The notes under the pieces are model-generated. The model was not told the DNA's origin and ran no database searches. It was given only the letters and a program-made list of their open reading frames with translations. From Pelecanus crispus (lineage: Eukaryota; Chordata; Aves; Pelecaniformes; Pelecanidae), in contig NC_134643.1 in the NCBI RefSeq assembly GCF_030463565.1, forward strand, positions 72,001 to 136,000: DNA of 64,000 nucleotides, in the 5' to 3' direction. Position numbers and translations under genes: made by a program. Shown here piece by piece: positions 1-12,300 of this stretch. The first letter of the stretch is position 1; each line of letters opens with the position of its first letter.

Positions 1-301
1 CTCGCTGAGAGGAAGCTGTCTTCCCATCGCTTGCAGGAGGAGGTGCAGTGTCTCTCAGAACAGCTGGAAGAGGCAAGAAGAGCACAAGCTGAATTAGAGG
101 TGAAGTATAAAGACCTGGAGCAGGAACAAAGGCTGGAGGTGGAAGAGAAGAACCTGCAGATCAGTTGCCTTAAGGTGGCTGAGCAAGAGCTGCAATCTAG
201 CTGTGCTGCCCTTGTAGCTGAAAATGATCAGCTGAAACAGGATGTTGACCGGCTGTTGGTGTTGTCTGCCGAAAACAGTGCTACAATACAGAAACTACAG
301 G
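1..301 (+). CDS. GOLGB1: GOLGB1 exon a (open at window edge)
   Basis: Reading frame starts with the first base ([15 protein letters not shown]). AERKLS matches the giantin family, so the exon continues upstream. The TTGCAG at 31-36 looks like an acceptor but lies inside this conserved stretch. It encodes coiled coil ending TIQKLQ. Donor is AGG|GTGAGC, ending in phase 1. Confidence 0.9.
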
Positions 302-3300
302 GTGAGCAAGCGCTGCAGAACCAACGAAGCAGGTTCTCAAGAGCCTAAGGATCATTGGGTTGCCTTCTATTTGGCTTTGTTTTTATAACAGCTCATAAGA
401 AAGTCTCGGTGTAACAATTCCTAATTGCATAGGAACATAGGAGTGGTTGTACTGTATCAAACTAAAGGTGTCTCTAGTGCGATCTCACCTTTCTGTCTTT
501 GGCAGTGACCAAAGCCAGTTGCAAGAGGAGGAGTATGAGTAGGGTAGCATATATGGTGCTTTCCTTGTGTACTGTCCCAGCCTATAATCTTTTGAGGCTT
601 ACGGATTTATTGAGCCAGATGTATTTTTTTAATTAATTTTTATAACTTGCTGGATTTTTTCCATCAACTTATGGAAGTTCTTTTTAGATGTGCCACATTC
701 TTCAGAGTCTGAATTTCTACTGAAATTAGAAGTAAAACAACCAAGGAAAGCAAATTGTACCATTTTCTCTGTAGTCTTGCATTAGAACTAATAACATTGA
801 TCTTGCCTCAAGCTATTATTTCGAAGTGATATTCTTCCAGCTCCTTTATGGCCCAAAACTGAAGCAGTGACTGAGAGATAAGGGATCTGATATACTATTG
901 TGCATACGTGTAAACTAGGTATATTTCAGCAAAAAAAGGCAAGAACAGACCTTAACTCCCTTTTTTCCCCCTCCATTAGATGAACTTGTACAGAAATCTG
1001 AAGAATTTGTCTGTTGTCAGAATGAGCTGAACTCCCAGTCAGTAGTGCAGGTCTCTGAATTGAAGAAACAGGTATGATCTTTTCATGAGTCTCCTGAAGC
1101 TTTCCCATATGTTGAGGAACTGAAACCGAATGAAATGTCTGGAATTTCTTTCTTTATGATGTATTGCTTGAGAGGCACTTACGCGTTCTCTCAGCTGATG
1201 GGCAGACATGTTACGACTGTGGAAGCCTGGGAAGAAATAGGAGTCAATCTGAGTAATTTAAAAGTTGCCAATTGATTTGTAAAAAGTTAACTGAAAGATC
1301 AAAGACTAATGTGTACTATAAACTGTATTGAAATTTATCTTTCTCCCCTCCATCCTATGTTTAAACAGGATGAAACAACTTCACAGGAAAAAATAATAGA
1401 TCAGGAAGATCAGAATGGGACTTCACTCCTACCTACAGAAAACTTGGAAAGACAGAAGACTGAAAGTGGTACGATTGTCTTACCTATTTTAATATTCTTA
1501 AAATATTTAAGAATTATTCTTGCCTATTTTTAGATAATAAACATGTCCATGGTTACTGGTTCATTATGCTTTCATTGCCAGGATCTTTAAAAATACTATA
1601 TAATTCTTTCCAGTGGGTAAAGTAGAATTTAATTCTAAAGAGAAGAGGAACTATTTGAATCTCAGACAGTGAACAGACTGACAGAAACCAATAAGTAGAC
1701 CATCTGGAATTATTACAACGACTGGGCTGTGCATCATAGGCCTGCCTGCATGGTGTTGTCTTGTGATATGAAGTGATGGTTGGTGTTTTGGCCATGAGAC
1801 AGAGCGGGTAGGACTTGTTACCTATATGGTTCATGTGCTTCATGTTCCTGCATGTATGATCTGTGGTGATAGGTGCAAAGAACATGGAGAAGACATGAAA
1901 AAGCTAGGATGAAGGCAAGGATGGTAATATTGTGTGATTGCAAGCTTTTCCAGAAAAGGGTGCCAAGATTAGCTTTATTGTGATAAGGCATATTAAGTTC
2001 AATGAATAGTTTTGGTTTATTGGGTTTTTTGTTCCATTAATGTCAGTTATGCGCAAGGATGGTAGAATAAATTTTGTATTCCAAGACGCTGTGCACACGC
2101 ACATTCTTAGATTGTACAAAATAAGAAGTAAATTAAGTAGTAGCTCCTCCCTGATACAAAATGCTGACAATCTGCAGGTGGTGCTTCGGGGGGGCGGTTC
2201 TTTTTGATAGCTTTTGCTGAAACAGTAAAGGGCCCATACATATGCCACATTAAAAAAAAAAACAACAAAAAAAACAAAACAAAAAAAACCCAACAAAAAA
2301 ACCAGACAGACAATTAATTTGGTTTTGAGTGTCTAGGCATGTAGACTGGTAGCAGTAATATCACCACTCTATCAGAATTATAGTATACAAAGATGGGTTC
2401 CCACAGTTTTTTACTTTAGGGTATGGTGTGTTATGGCAGTAGGCTGTCTTGATTTTTGCAGAAATAGATTCCTTTTGCTTCCTGTCATTCAGGGATATAC
2501 CCTCTTCGTAAGAATCCTGATGGGGGAATAATCACCCATAAACCAGATTCCTGCAGTCCTAGAACATCTCCCTTCTCTTTTTATTCCATGAACTCAGAAA
2601 TGCAGGTCTTTAACAGACTTCAAGACACCATTTAGAATCATAGAATGGCTTGGGTTGGAAGGGAGTTTTAAATATCATCTAGTTCAACCCCCCTGCCCTG
2701 GGCAGGGACATCCTTCACTAGATCAGGTTGCTCAAAGCCCCATCCAACCTGACCTTGACCATGTCTAATGACGGGGCAACCGACAACTTCTCTGGACAAC
2801 ACAAAGAGAAGCCCTCTCAAAAGGCTGCAATAAGGCCTCCCTGGAGCCTTCTCTTCTCCAGGCTTAACAACCCCAACTCTCTCAGCCTTTCTTTATAGGA
2901 GAGACATTCCAGCCCTCTGATCATTTTCCTGGCCTTCCTCTGGACTCATTCTAACACATCCATGTCTGTCTTGTACTAGGGGACCCCAGAACAGGACACA
3001 GTACTTCAGGTGGGGTCTCATGAGAGCAGAGTAGAGGGCGAGAATCGTCTCCCTCAACCTGCTGGCCACGTTTCTTTTGATGCAGCCCAGGATATGATTG
3101 GCTTTCTGGGCTGCAAGCACATATTGCCACCTCCTGTCCAATTTTTCTTTTACCAATACCCCCAAATCCTTCTCTGCAGGCTTCCTCTCAATCCATTCAC
3201 CTCCTAGTCTGTGTTGATACTGGGGATTGCTCCAATCCAGGTGCAGGACCTTGCACTTGGCCTTGTTGAACTTCATGAGGTCCACACAGGCCCATTCCTC

Positions 3301-6300
3301 AAGCTTGTCAAGGTCCCTCTGGATGGCATCCCATCCCTCTAGTGAATCAACTGCACCACTCAGCTTGGTGTCAGGCTTGCTGAGGGTGCACTCAATCCCA
3401 CTATGTCATGAATGAAGATAATAAATAGTATTGATCCTGGTATGGACCCTTGTCATGATCCAAACTGGGCTGCCCAGGGGGGATCGTGGCAGTTCTGTGA
3501 TTCCTTTGGGCTAAATTAAGGTGAAATAACACCAAACAATCGATTAAACACTTTATTGGTGGCAAAAAACAACCTGAACTTGGAAAGCGTAACGGTAGGC
3601 AGTGTGGGTTCTAATTGGAATACTTACAAGAAGAAAGGGAAAAAAAGAGGAAATGGGGGGGGGGGGGGCGGGGAGAGATCACCACCATTGGATCCCGCAG
3701 TGTCAATGGTAAACCTGGCAGTCCTCTGGTAGTGGGCGTGCACATGGCTCCTTGGAGTTATGTGTTTTATAGGCTAGTCTATGGGGTTGTTCCTCCCCAG
3801 GTGGAGAACTTTGCGCTTCTCCTTGTTGAACCTCATGAGGTTCCTGTCAGTCCATTTCTCCAACCTGTCCAGGTCCCTCTGGATGACAGCACAACCCTCT
3901 GGTGTACCAGGAACTTCTCCCAGTTTTGTGTCATCTGCAAGCTTGCTGAGGGTGCAATCTTCCCTACCATCCAGATCATTCATGAAAATGTTGAACAGGA
4001 TTGGACCCATTATTGACCCCTGGGGTACACTGCTAAGTTACTGGCCTCCAACTAGACTTCATGCCGCTGGTCACCACCCTCTTGGCTGGCCATTCAGCCA
4101 GTTTTCAATCCACCTCGCTGTCTGCTCATCCAGCCCATACATCAACAGCTTCTCTGTGAGGCTTTTATGGGAGACAGTGCTTACTGTCTCCCAAAGCCTT
4201 ATGAGGCTTTTCATAGAATCATAGAATCATTTAGGTTGGAAAAGACCTTTAAGATCATCCACTCCAGCCATTAACCTAACATTGCCATGTCCACCACTAA
4301 ACCAATTAAGGGTAGAGTAGCAACCCCATGCCTCCTGGCTTGGTGGCTGGATAATTTATAATGCAAGTAAAAACTAGGAACCATTAAGATTGGAAAGGAT
4401 CTCTAAGATCATCATTCCAGTCATCAACCCAACACCACCATGCCCACTAAACCATGTCACAAAGTGCCACGTTTGCCTGTTTTTTGAACTCTTCCAGGGA
4501 TGGTGACTGCACCACCTCTCTGGGCAGCCTGTTCCAATGCTTGACTACCCTTTCCCTGAAGAAATTTTTCCTAATATCCAATCTAAACCTCCCCTGGCGC
4601 AGCTTGAGCCCATTTCCTCTTGTCCTATCGCTAACTACGTGGGAGAAGAGACCAACACCCACCTCGCAACAACATCCTTTCAGGTAGTTGTACAGAGCAG
4701 TAGGGTCACCCCTCAGCCTCCTCTTCTCCAGACTAAACAACCCCAGTTCCCTCAGCCGCTCCTCATAAGGCCTGTGCTCCAGACCCTTCCCCAGCTCTGT
4801 TGCCCTTCTCTGAACACGCTCCAGCACCTCAATGTCTGTCTTGTGCTGAGGGGCACAAAACTGGACACAGTATTCCAGGTGTGGCCTCACCAGTGCCGAG
4901 TACAGGGGGACAATCACCTCCCTGCTCCTGCTGGCCACACTATTCCTGATACAAGCCAGGATGCTGTTGGCCTTCTTGACCACTTGGGCACACTGCTGGC
5001 CTCATACAGCTGGCCTCGGCCCATCAGTCCAGCCTGTCCAGGTCCCTCTGCAGGGCCATCCTACCCTCCAGCAGATCGACACTCCCACCCAGTTTGGTGT
5101 CATCTACAAACTTACTGAGGGTGCACTCAATCCCCTCATCCAGATCGTTGATAAAGATATTGAACAAGACTGGCCCCAAAACAGAGCCGTGGGGAACACT
5201 GCTTGTGATCGGCTGCCAACTAGACTTAACTCGGTTCACCACTACTCTCTGGGCTCGGCCACCGAGCCAGTTTTTTACCCAGTGAATAGTACGCCTGTAC
5301 AAGCCATGGGCTGCCAGCTTCCCAAGGAGAATGCTAAGGGAGACAAGCCTTACTGAAGGCCTTCATGATATCCACTGCTCTCCCCTCATCTACCAAGCCA
5401 GTCATTTCATCATATACAGTGACACACCTATGATAAATGGGATTTATATGCCAGTTTACAGAAATAACAGGTGTAAAAATATCCAGTCAAACAGCAGCTG
5501 AGTTCTTGTACCAATCTTGACTTGGACCGCGGCCCTTGAATATTTTATTCTTCTCTAATTTTAACGATTTCTCATTTCATTTTTATCCAAATGAAATTTG
5601 AAACATTTTGCTACCGTAGTTCGTTCTTTTCCCTTCTTTATAAAAATGTTTCTTAAAACTTGAAACTGTCAGCTGTCCTTTAATCTTAGTCTGTATAACA
5701 ACACTTGTTCTTTTCTAAAAGGTGCTTAAAACAGCATGTTGTTTTCGTGGTTTGCCTATAAAAAAACCCAAAACATATCCAGTGACAATGTTGTATATCT
5801 CCACTACATAAATGTTACTAACAGCCATGTGCCCTGTTCTCTAAAGCTCCTGGAAGAATACCCCGTTAGTCTCTAAATCAGAGTTTTAATTTTCAAAGAA
5901 ATTGTTTGTATTTGAATGTTTCAGAAATACCACACTTGCAACTTGTTCTCCAGGAGCCTCAACAGGAAGCTGTGATGGTTGCAGAAAATGCGAAGCAGGT
6001 AATGATTAAGCAGCTGAAATAAACTAAAATAGGTCAAGCAGTGGCCTTAAAACAGCTAAGCTGTTACGGCCTTTTTTAACAATCCTCTTTGGAAGGTTAT
6101 TATTAACTGGATTAATGATGAAAGACAGAAATAGCTTCCAGATACTGCTTGTACTGTGTTCTTATCGGACTGTATTTCCTTTTGCTGGCTGTGGGGCATT
6201 CTTGTGTCCTTCATCCACCCAATCCATATTTGTACTATTTTCTGCCTCTTGTGAGTTAGTTCTTCAGCAAAACCGTAAGCTAAACTAAGGCAAGTCTCAG

Positions 6301-9300
6301 GCAATACAATTCCAAAGGCTCAGCTGTCATTATAGGATGCCTTTCAAACCAACCCCATCCATTCCCACTGAGCTGATGGGGATTTGGCAGACTAACTGGA
6401 GGAAGCTGAGTTCTCTTTGTTAAGTGGGAGACAAGCAGACTCTATCCTTGTACTTTTCCACTGTGAACAGCTGCAGTTACAATTGCAGTCAGTCAGTCTA
6501 TTGGTGAGAAGAGTGCAGGATTAGATACCTGCTGCTTTACTTTATACTCAGTCAGCAAGGTGATGGAGGTGACCGCCTCTGTATATCTGTACTAAGAATT
6601 TGTTGTAGAATTGTTTGTTGGCTTAGAGCAAGGTCTGGGCTCTTTCCAGACTGCTGCACTCTGTTCCAACCTGCCAGCAGGGGGAAGAAGATGATGCTGT
6701 GTTTTATCTAATACATTCCTCTCCAACAGAGAGAGTGTATAGTATATATATTACTGTGAAGCATTAGGGCAAAAGTTGACATTTGGGACTCTTGTTGGAA
6801 CTGGAGAAAGCATTTTGAGTCAGCTCATCCTGCTTGACTTCAGACCCTTACATTCCACCTGCCTGTAGTTAAGGTGTAAGCCAGTAGATGAATGAGTACA
6901 CACACACACACAGAGTCTTTTCAAGGGCAGATATAAGCCTTTGAGCTATTTTCTAGAGCCCCTTTATAGACAGTGGAGATAACAGGTTCTTTAGCATATG
7001 ATTCACCTGGACCAAGGTGGATGTTGAAAATGAGTCAATGAATCCAACCCTGGAATTGTCTGTTTCAATGTCTTAATTATAAAAAGAGTCTAGCTAAATA
7101 GCTCGCATGTAAGTTTTTACAGTTGGACAGCTATGTCCTGCCATTTGTGCATCTGACCCATGACTTTAGGCCAAGATATGTGTGAATCCAAACCCAGTTC
7201 AGGGGTTTGGGTCATGTGCACAAGTGACTTGGATGCATGCCGTGCATCCATTTTGGTGCTTGGAGCTTGCAAAGGCAAAGTGCTCTGGATCTTGGGGCTG
7301 GAGATCATCTCCTTATGATTGTGTGACCTGTTAGTGCCCTGTGCTTGCATTCTACGTAGTTACAGCAAATGTTAATTCTGAACACTTCATTTTGTTTTCA
7401 GTCTTTCCAATGCTGGGTTGGGGTTTTTTTACTTGCTTTTTTGGGGGTGGGAGGGAGTAGCTTTTTTTAGAGCACTTTACTTAGTTCTGACTCATAGTCT
7501 CTTTGTACTCTAGCTCAAACCTTTTCCCACAGAAGTAGTACTAACAGTGCCAATTGTTTGTCGTGGTGAAAGACAACATGTGTTGGGAACTAGTCAGAAA
7601 TACTGCCATTCATTTTAGGTGCATGTTAACTTGTAAATGGACTTTTCAGAATGAAGAAATGAGTAGATGAAATCATAGCTCTTGTATGGATGTCAACAGC
7701 AAAGCTAACCAATTTCCTGGGCTTTATTCAGCATCTTTGTGTGGGCAAAAAGAGTTTGTGTCTGTGAAATTGCAAAATCTCCTCCCTCTTTCCAGTGCAT
7801 TCCATCATCTTCAACAGTCAGGTTCTGTCCTGTCTGACAGAGAAGCAGGAGACATAGAGCAGTAAATAGATTGTTGTGGGGCAGTTTGTTTCTCTGTGTG
7901 GTGGAGCCTAGTGTAACTTTCCTGGGAAGATTGCGGGTTCTTTATCTGCTGGAGTACCGAGGCATACAGTGACAAACACATGACTTCTCACCTTCTCTGC
8001 TTGGGTGGCTCAGTGAAAGATTATGAATCTATAGTTCGAAGCAGTGAAGATGGAAGAGGAAGCATCTCAAGGTGGGAAGGAAGTTATTAATCACTGTATT
8101 CATTGGTATCCTAATCTGCTGAGATACGTCTTAGTCTCTTGCTTAACATCAAAACCAATCTACCTTTTTTAAAATTTATTTTCATTGGGCATCAGAGCTG
8201 CATCTAAAGTTGGGACTGATAGTTTTTACTTAAAGCTTGGCAGAGCAGTACGCAGCTAAGATAGCTGTCTTCTAATGCAAAGATCGTGGCTCAAAACTAA
8301 GTATTTTTTCTTCAACCGATAGAATAAGAACGTTGGACCTCAGGTGAAATTGCAAAACTTGCAGACTCTGGAAGCTCCAGCCTCTTATGCAGACTGCTCC
8401 TCTACTTCTACAGGTGAGGACACAGAATAAGGCATGTGACAAGAAAATTGTGGAAATTTGAGAAGTTTCAGGGACAAATCTAAGGTAATTTGGAAAGAGG
8501 AGCTTTGAGGTCAGAATCTAAAGATGTACAAGAGATAGAAAAGATGCACACGAGATAGAAGAGAATGTTCTAATGTGGGATGGATAGGATTATCAGAAGA
8601 GAAGAAAGAAGTGGTTCCTAAGATGAGAAAGGTTTGAAGGAGAGTGTGTTTGTAGAGGCAAATGCTGATGTGTAAGACACAGAAGAGAATTAAGATAAGA
8701 TAAAGAACTGGGTTCTTCTCTGCAAGCTAGTAAGTTTCTTTTTGTGTCTGGAATTACCGCCACCACCCCTGCCCCCAAATAACAATAATAATAATAAAAA
8801 AAAACCCACAAAAAAACCCAACCCAAAAACCCCCACCACAAACCCAAAACAAAACAACCTGTTACCTAGTTCATTTGTCTCTTTGCCTCCTCATTCTTCT
8901 GTAGAGGTTAGATACAGTGTAAACTTAGGTGATGCCAGCATGCAGCAAATGCAGGAGGTTTTGCATGTGCAGAGCTGTTGGGGATGTCTGGGTGCAATGC
9001 ATAGGCTCAAACTCTTTTTTGTCTTTCTCATCTTGGAAACTAGAGAAGCTCCAGTCCCACATATTGTCTCTCCATTTACCTACTGACTTTACATGCAACT
9101 TGTTATTCTGATGGTGACAAGTGTACCTTTTATCACTAGGTGTGTCAGGAGAGCTGGTGAATTCTGAAGTGCAAAAACCTTTTGATGACACTTTGGTGCT
9201 CCCCGAGGTACAAATTTAGTCTGGCACTTTTTTTTCCTCTCAGTATTGTATGCATCTGTGGATATGAAAACTTTAATTTAGTTTAAAAGCCCCAAAGAGT

Positions 9301-12300
9301 TGGGTTTTTTTAACATCCAGTAACATAAAGTGGTTGTTGCAACACTGCAACAGACTTTAAGAGATAGCTCTCCTTTAATGGTTCCCCGTAAATTGTTTCT
9401 GCTCTCCAAACTGATGAATGGACAGCCTTTACAACACAAGGTGTTGACTTATTGGTGGGCTGCTGATCCATGCTTTCTGGGAAGGATTTGCGACTGCTTT
9501 TCTTCTGTAATCTGTTTTTGGGGGTGGGAGGAAACCTTAAGATATTTATTTGGAAAAAGCCAAACACTTTGGTTGAGATGCTTTGTCTAGTGCTCTCACT
9601 TTGGAGATGGACACAGACTGGAATATGGGCTTCTACACTGTTTCTTTGCCATGTTAAATGGACAGATAGAGTAGGGGACAAAACCTCCTCATTCAGAGAG
9701 GAATGCCAGGAAAATGTGGCTGGATAAGTACACTGGAGAGCTTGTGAGAATCACAGGAGCACCGAAACACTTCAGAATCATACTGTCTTGTAATCAAGAG
9801 AGAATGGGAAATAAGGGAATAGGAAGTTACATTTATGGTCTAATCCTAAAGTTAGAATCTTTCATGTTGCAACTTCAGAAACTGAAATGAACAGCAATGA
9901 CCTGAGGAGTCCTCCTGTTACTAGTGAGGCTACTATTTACTGCAGTAGTCACCTCAAGAAAGGGTATCCTTGAACTACAAAATGTGGAAAGCAGATACTT
10001 CCAAAGGTGGCCCTTCCATAAGATTCAAAGGAAAATTGAAACCTATTATTTCCTTTTAGGCAAGAACAGATGACTTTCCCAATGGAAGTGAGCAGTTTAC
10101 TGAGGAAGGTTGTCCACCTGGAATTCTAGAATATCTTGCTGCAGAGAAACAGAAAGAGCTGTCAGTTTTGCTGCTGGAACTGAAAGAAGCCCAAGAAGAA
10201 ATAACTTTTCTGAAAAGGCAGCTTAAGGGCCCAAATGGCCAAACTTCTACAGGTATCCAAACAGGAGAAGCAGCTAACCAGCTGGAAGATAATTCCCAGA
10301 TATGTTTTCTTGAGAGGGAAGAGCAAAAGGCTTCAGATACACAAAATGAGTTGGGCAGCAGCTCTTTACTGAGAGAAATAGAAATGCAGCAAATTGATGT
10401 GCTTCAGGAAAACAGAATCGGTCTTCAAGAAGTGCCCCAGGAGAGCACTGTTCCCTGCAGAGGGGAGATGGAGGCAATGCAAGAAGTCTCTACAGCAGAT
10501 CCAGAGCCTGGCACCTCTCAATCTCAAGAACTGATAAAGTTACAAAACCAAATTACAGAACTGCAAATAATTCTGCAGAAATCAGAAGAATCCTATGAGA
10601 AAGATCTAGGAAAAAAAGGTGCAGAAATAAATAGGCTAAACCAGTTGGCTGAGGAATACAGAAAAAAAATAGAAGATTCTGACAGTGCGTTTTGTGTTTT
10701 GACTGAAGAACGAGATCAGCTTTTGTGTCAGATGAAGGAACTTTCTACCATAACAGAACTGAAAGAGCAAGTGAAGCAACTTGAGGAAAATCTAGCTCTT
10801 TCAGAAAAGCAGAGACTGTCAGACAGTCAAAGCAGTCTTCTGAGAGAACAAATCCAGAGCCTTAAAAATGAATTTAAATCCAAGGAGATGAAAATTGAAG
10901 CTTTGCAAAAGGACTTGGATGAAGCACAACTTCAGCTTTCTGACCAGGACATGCAACTAAAAGATCTGAGAAGTCAGATCGAGAAGAAGGAATGTGAAGT
11001 ACTTGATCTAGAACAACTTTTGAGGAAGAATACAGCTGAGGTAGAAGAGCTTTCCCAAAACTTAGCCACAAAGGGATGCGAAGCAGCAAGCCTGGAGCAG
11101 CTTGTTGCTGAACATGCCAGGTCTATAGAGAGCCTGCAACAAACCTTGCTGGAGAAAGACCAACAGATGACAGAGATCAGTGTCAGCATGTCTGAGAAAA
11201 TGGTCCTGCTGAATGAAGAGAAATTTTCTCTAGCAAATGAGCTTAAGAGTCTTAAAGAGCAAACCAGTCTATTATTAAAAGCCCAGGAAGAAAAAGACCA
11301 AAACATACAAGCAAAAGATACATGTCTGAAATGTGGGGCATCTGAGCAGCAGTATGAGACACAGGCAGCATGTAAAGAAAGTGAGGTATCAGTAAATAAA
11401 CTTGAACTTCTGAAAAAAGAAAACGAGCAAGTAAAGCGGAAGCTGCAAGCAGCACTTGTTAACAGGAAGGAGCTCCTGAAGAAGGTTAGCAAATTGGAGA
11501 ATGAACTAGTACAACTGAGAAGAGAACATGAATCAGAAACTTCAGTGGCTCAAGAAGCTGAAGGGGAAGAAAATACGACAAGCATGATAAGCAGAGAAGT
11601 GAATCTTGAAAGCCAGCCCAGCGAGGAGTATCTAATTCAACTGCTGTCTGAAAAGGAATCTGAGTTGCAGAGCATCCGAAAGGCCCTGCTGGATAAAGAA
11701 ACTACTGAAGCACAATTACAGGCAGTGATTGAGGAAATGAGGCGAAGCTTGCAAGGTAAGACAAACGTTTCGATTAAAGATGAAATCATGGAGAGTCAGA
11801 CAATTGCTGACAAAGTAACTGAAACCAATAAAAGCCCAAAAGATTGTGAAGAAAATGAAAAAAATAGTTCAGCAGCTACAAATCCTGAAGAAAACCAAAA
11901 GTCTGCTCTGAAAGAGAGGATTTCAACTCTTGAACAAGAAAAAGAACAACTTCAAAAAAAACTTCAGGAAGCCCTGATATCTCGCAAAGACACTATAAAA
12001 AAGGCTCAAGAAAAAGACAGGCATCACAGAGAACAGCTGAAACAGCAGAAAGATGATTACAACATCCTACAAGAACAATTTGATAAGCAAAGCAAAGAGA
12101 AGGAGAGCATCCAAGCTCAGCTCAGACAACTCCAAGAACAGAAAGGATCAACAGAGAGTGTTCTTGAGAATCAAGGTGGGTTCTGCATGGAAGCAGAAAA
12201 TACAACAAACAACAAGCTTGTACAAGTTGCAGATGTTTCTGGGGAAGAGTTTAAGAAAAAACTTGAAAAATTGCAGATGGAGAAAGAGGAATTGCAATAT

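Noticed and set aside
31..36. TTGCAG as splice acceptor at the left edge
   Set aside because: The upstream codons match giantin (AERKLS), so the exon is open through position 1.
2893..5302. Minus-strand frames with reverse-transcriptase-like sequence
   Set aside because: Pieces of truncated CR1 LINEs with internal stops, not host genes; reported as mobile elements.
8742..9086. Frame rich in N, K and P on the + strand
   Set aside because: Created by an A/C-rich low-complexity tract in an intron.
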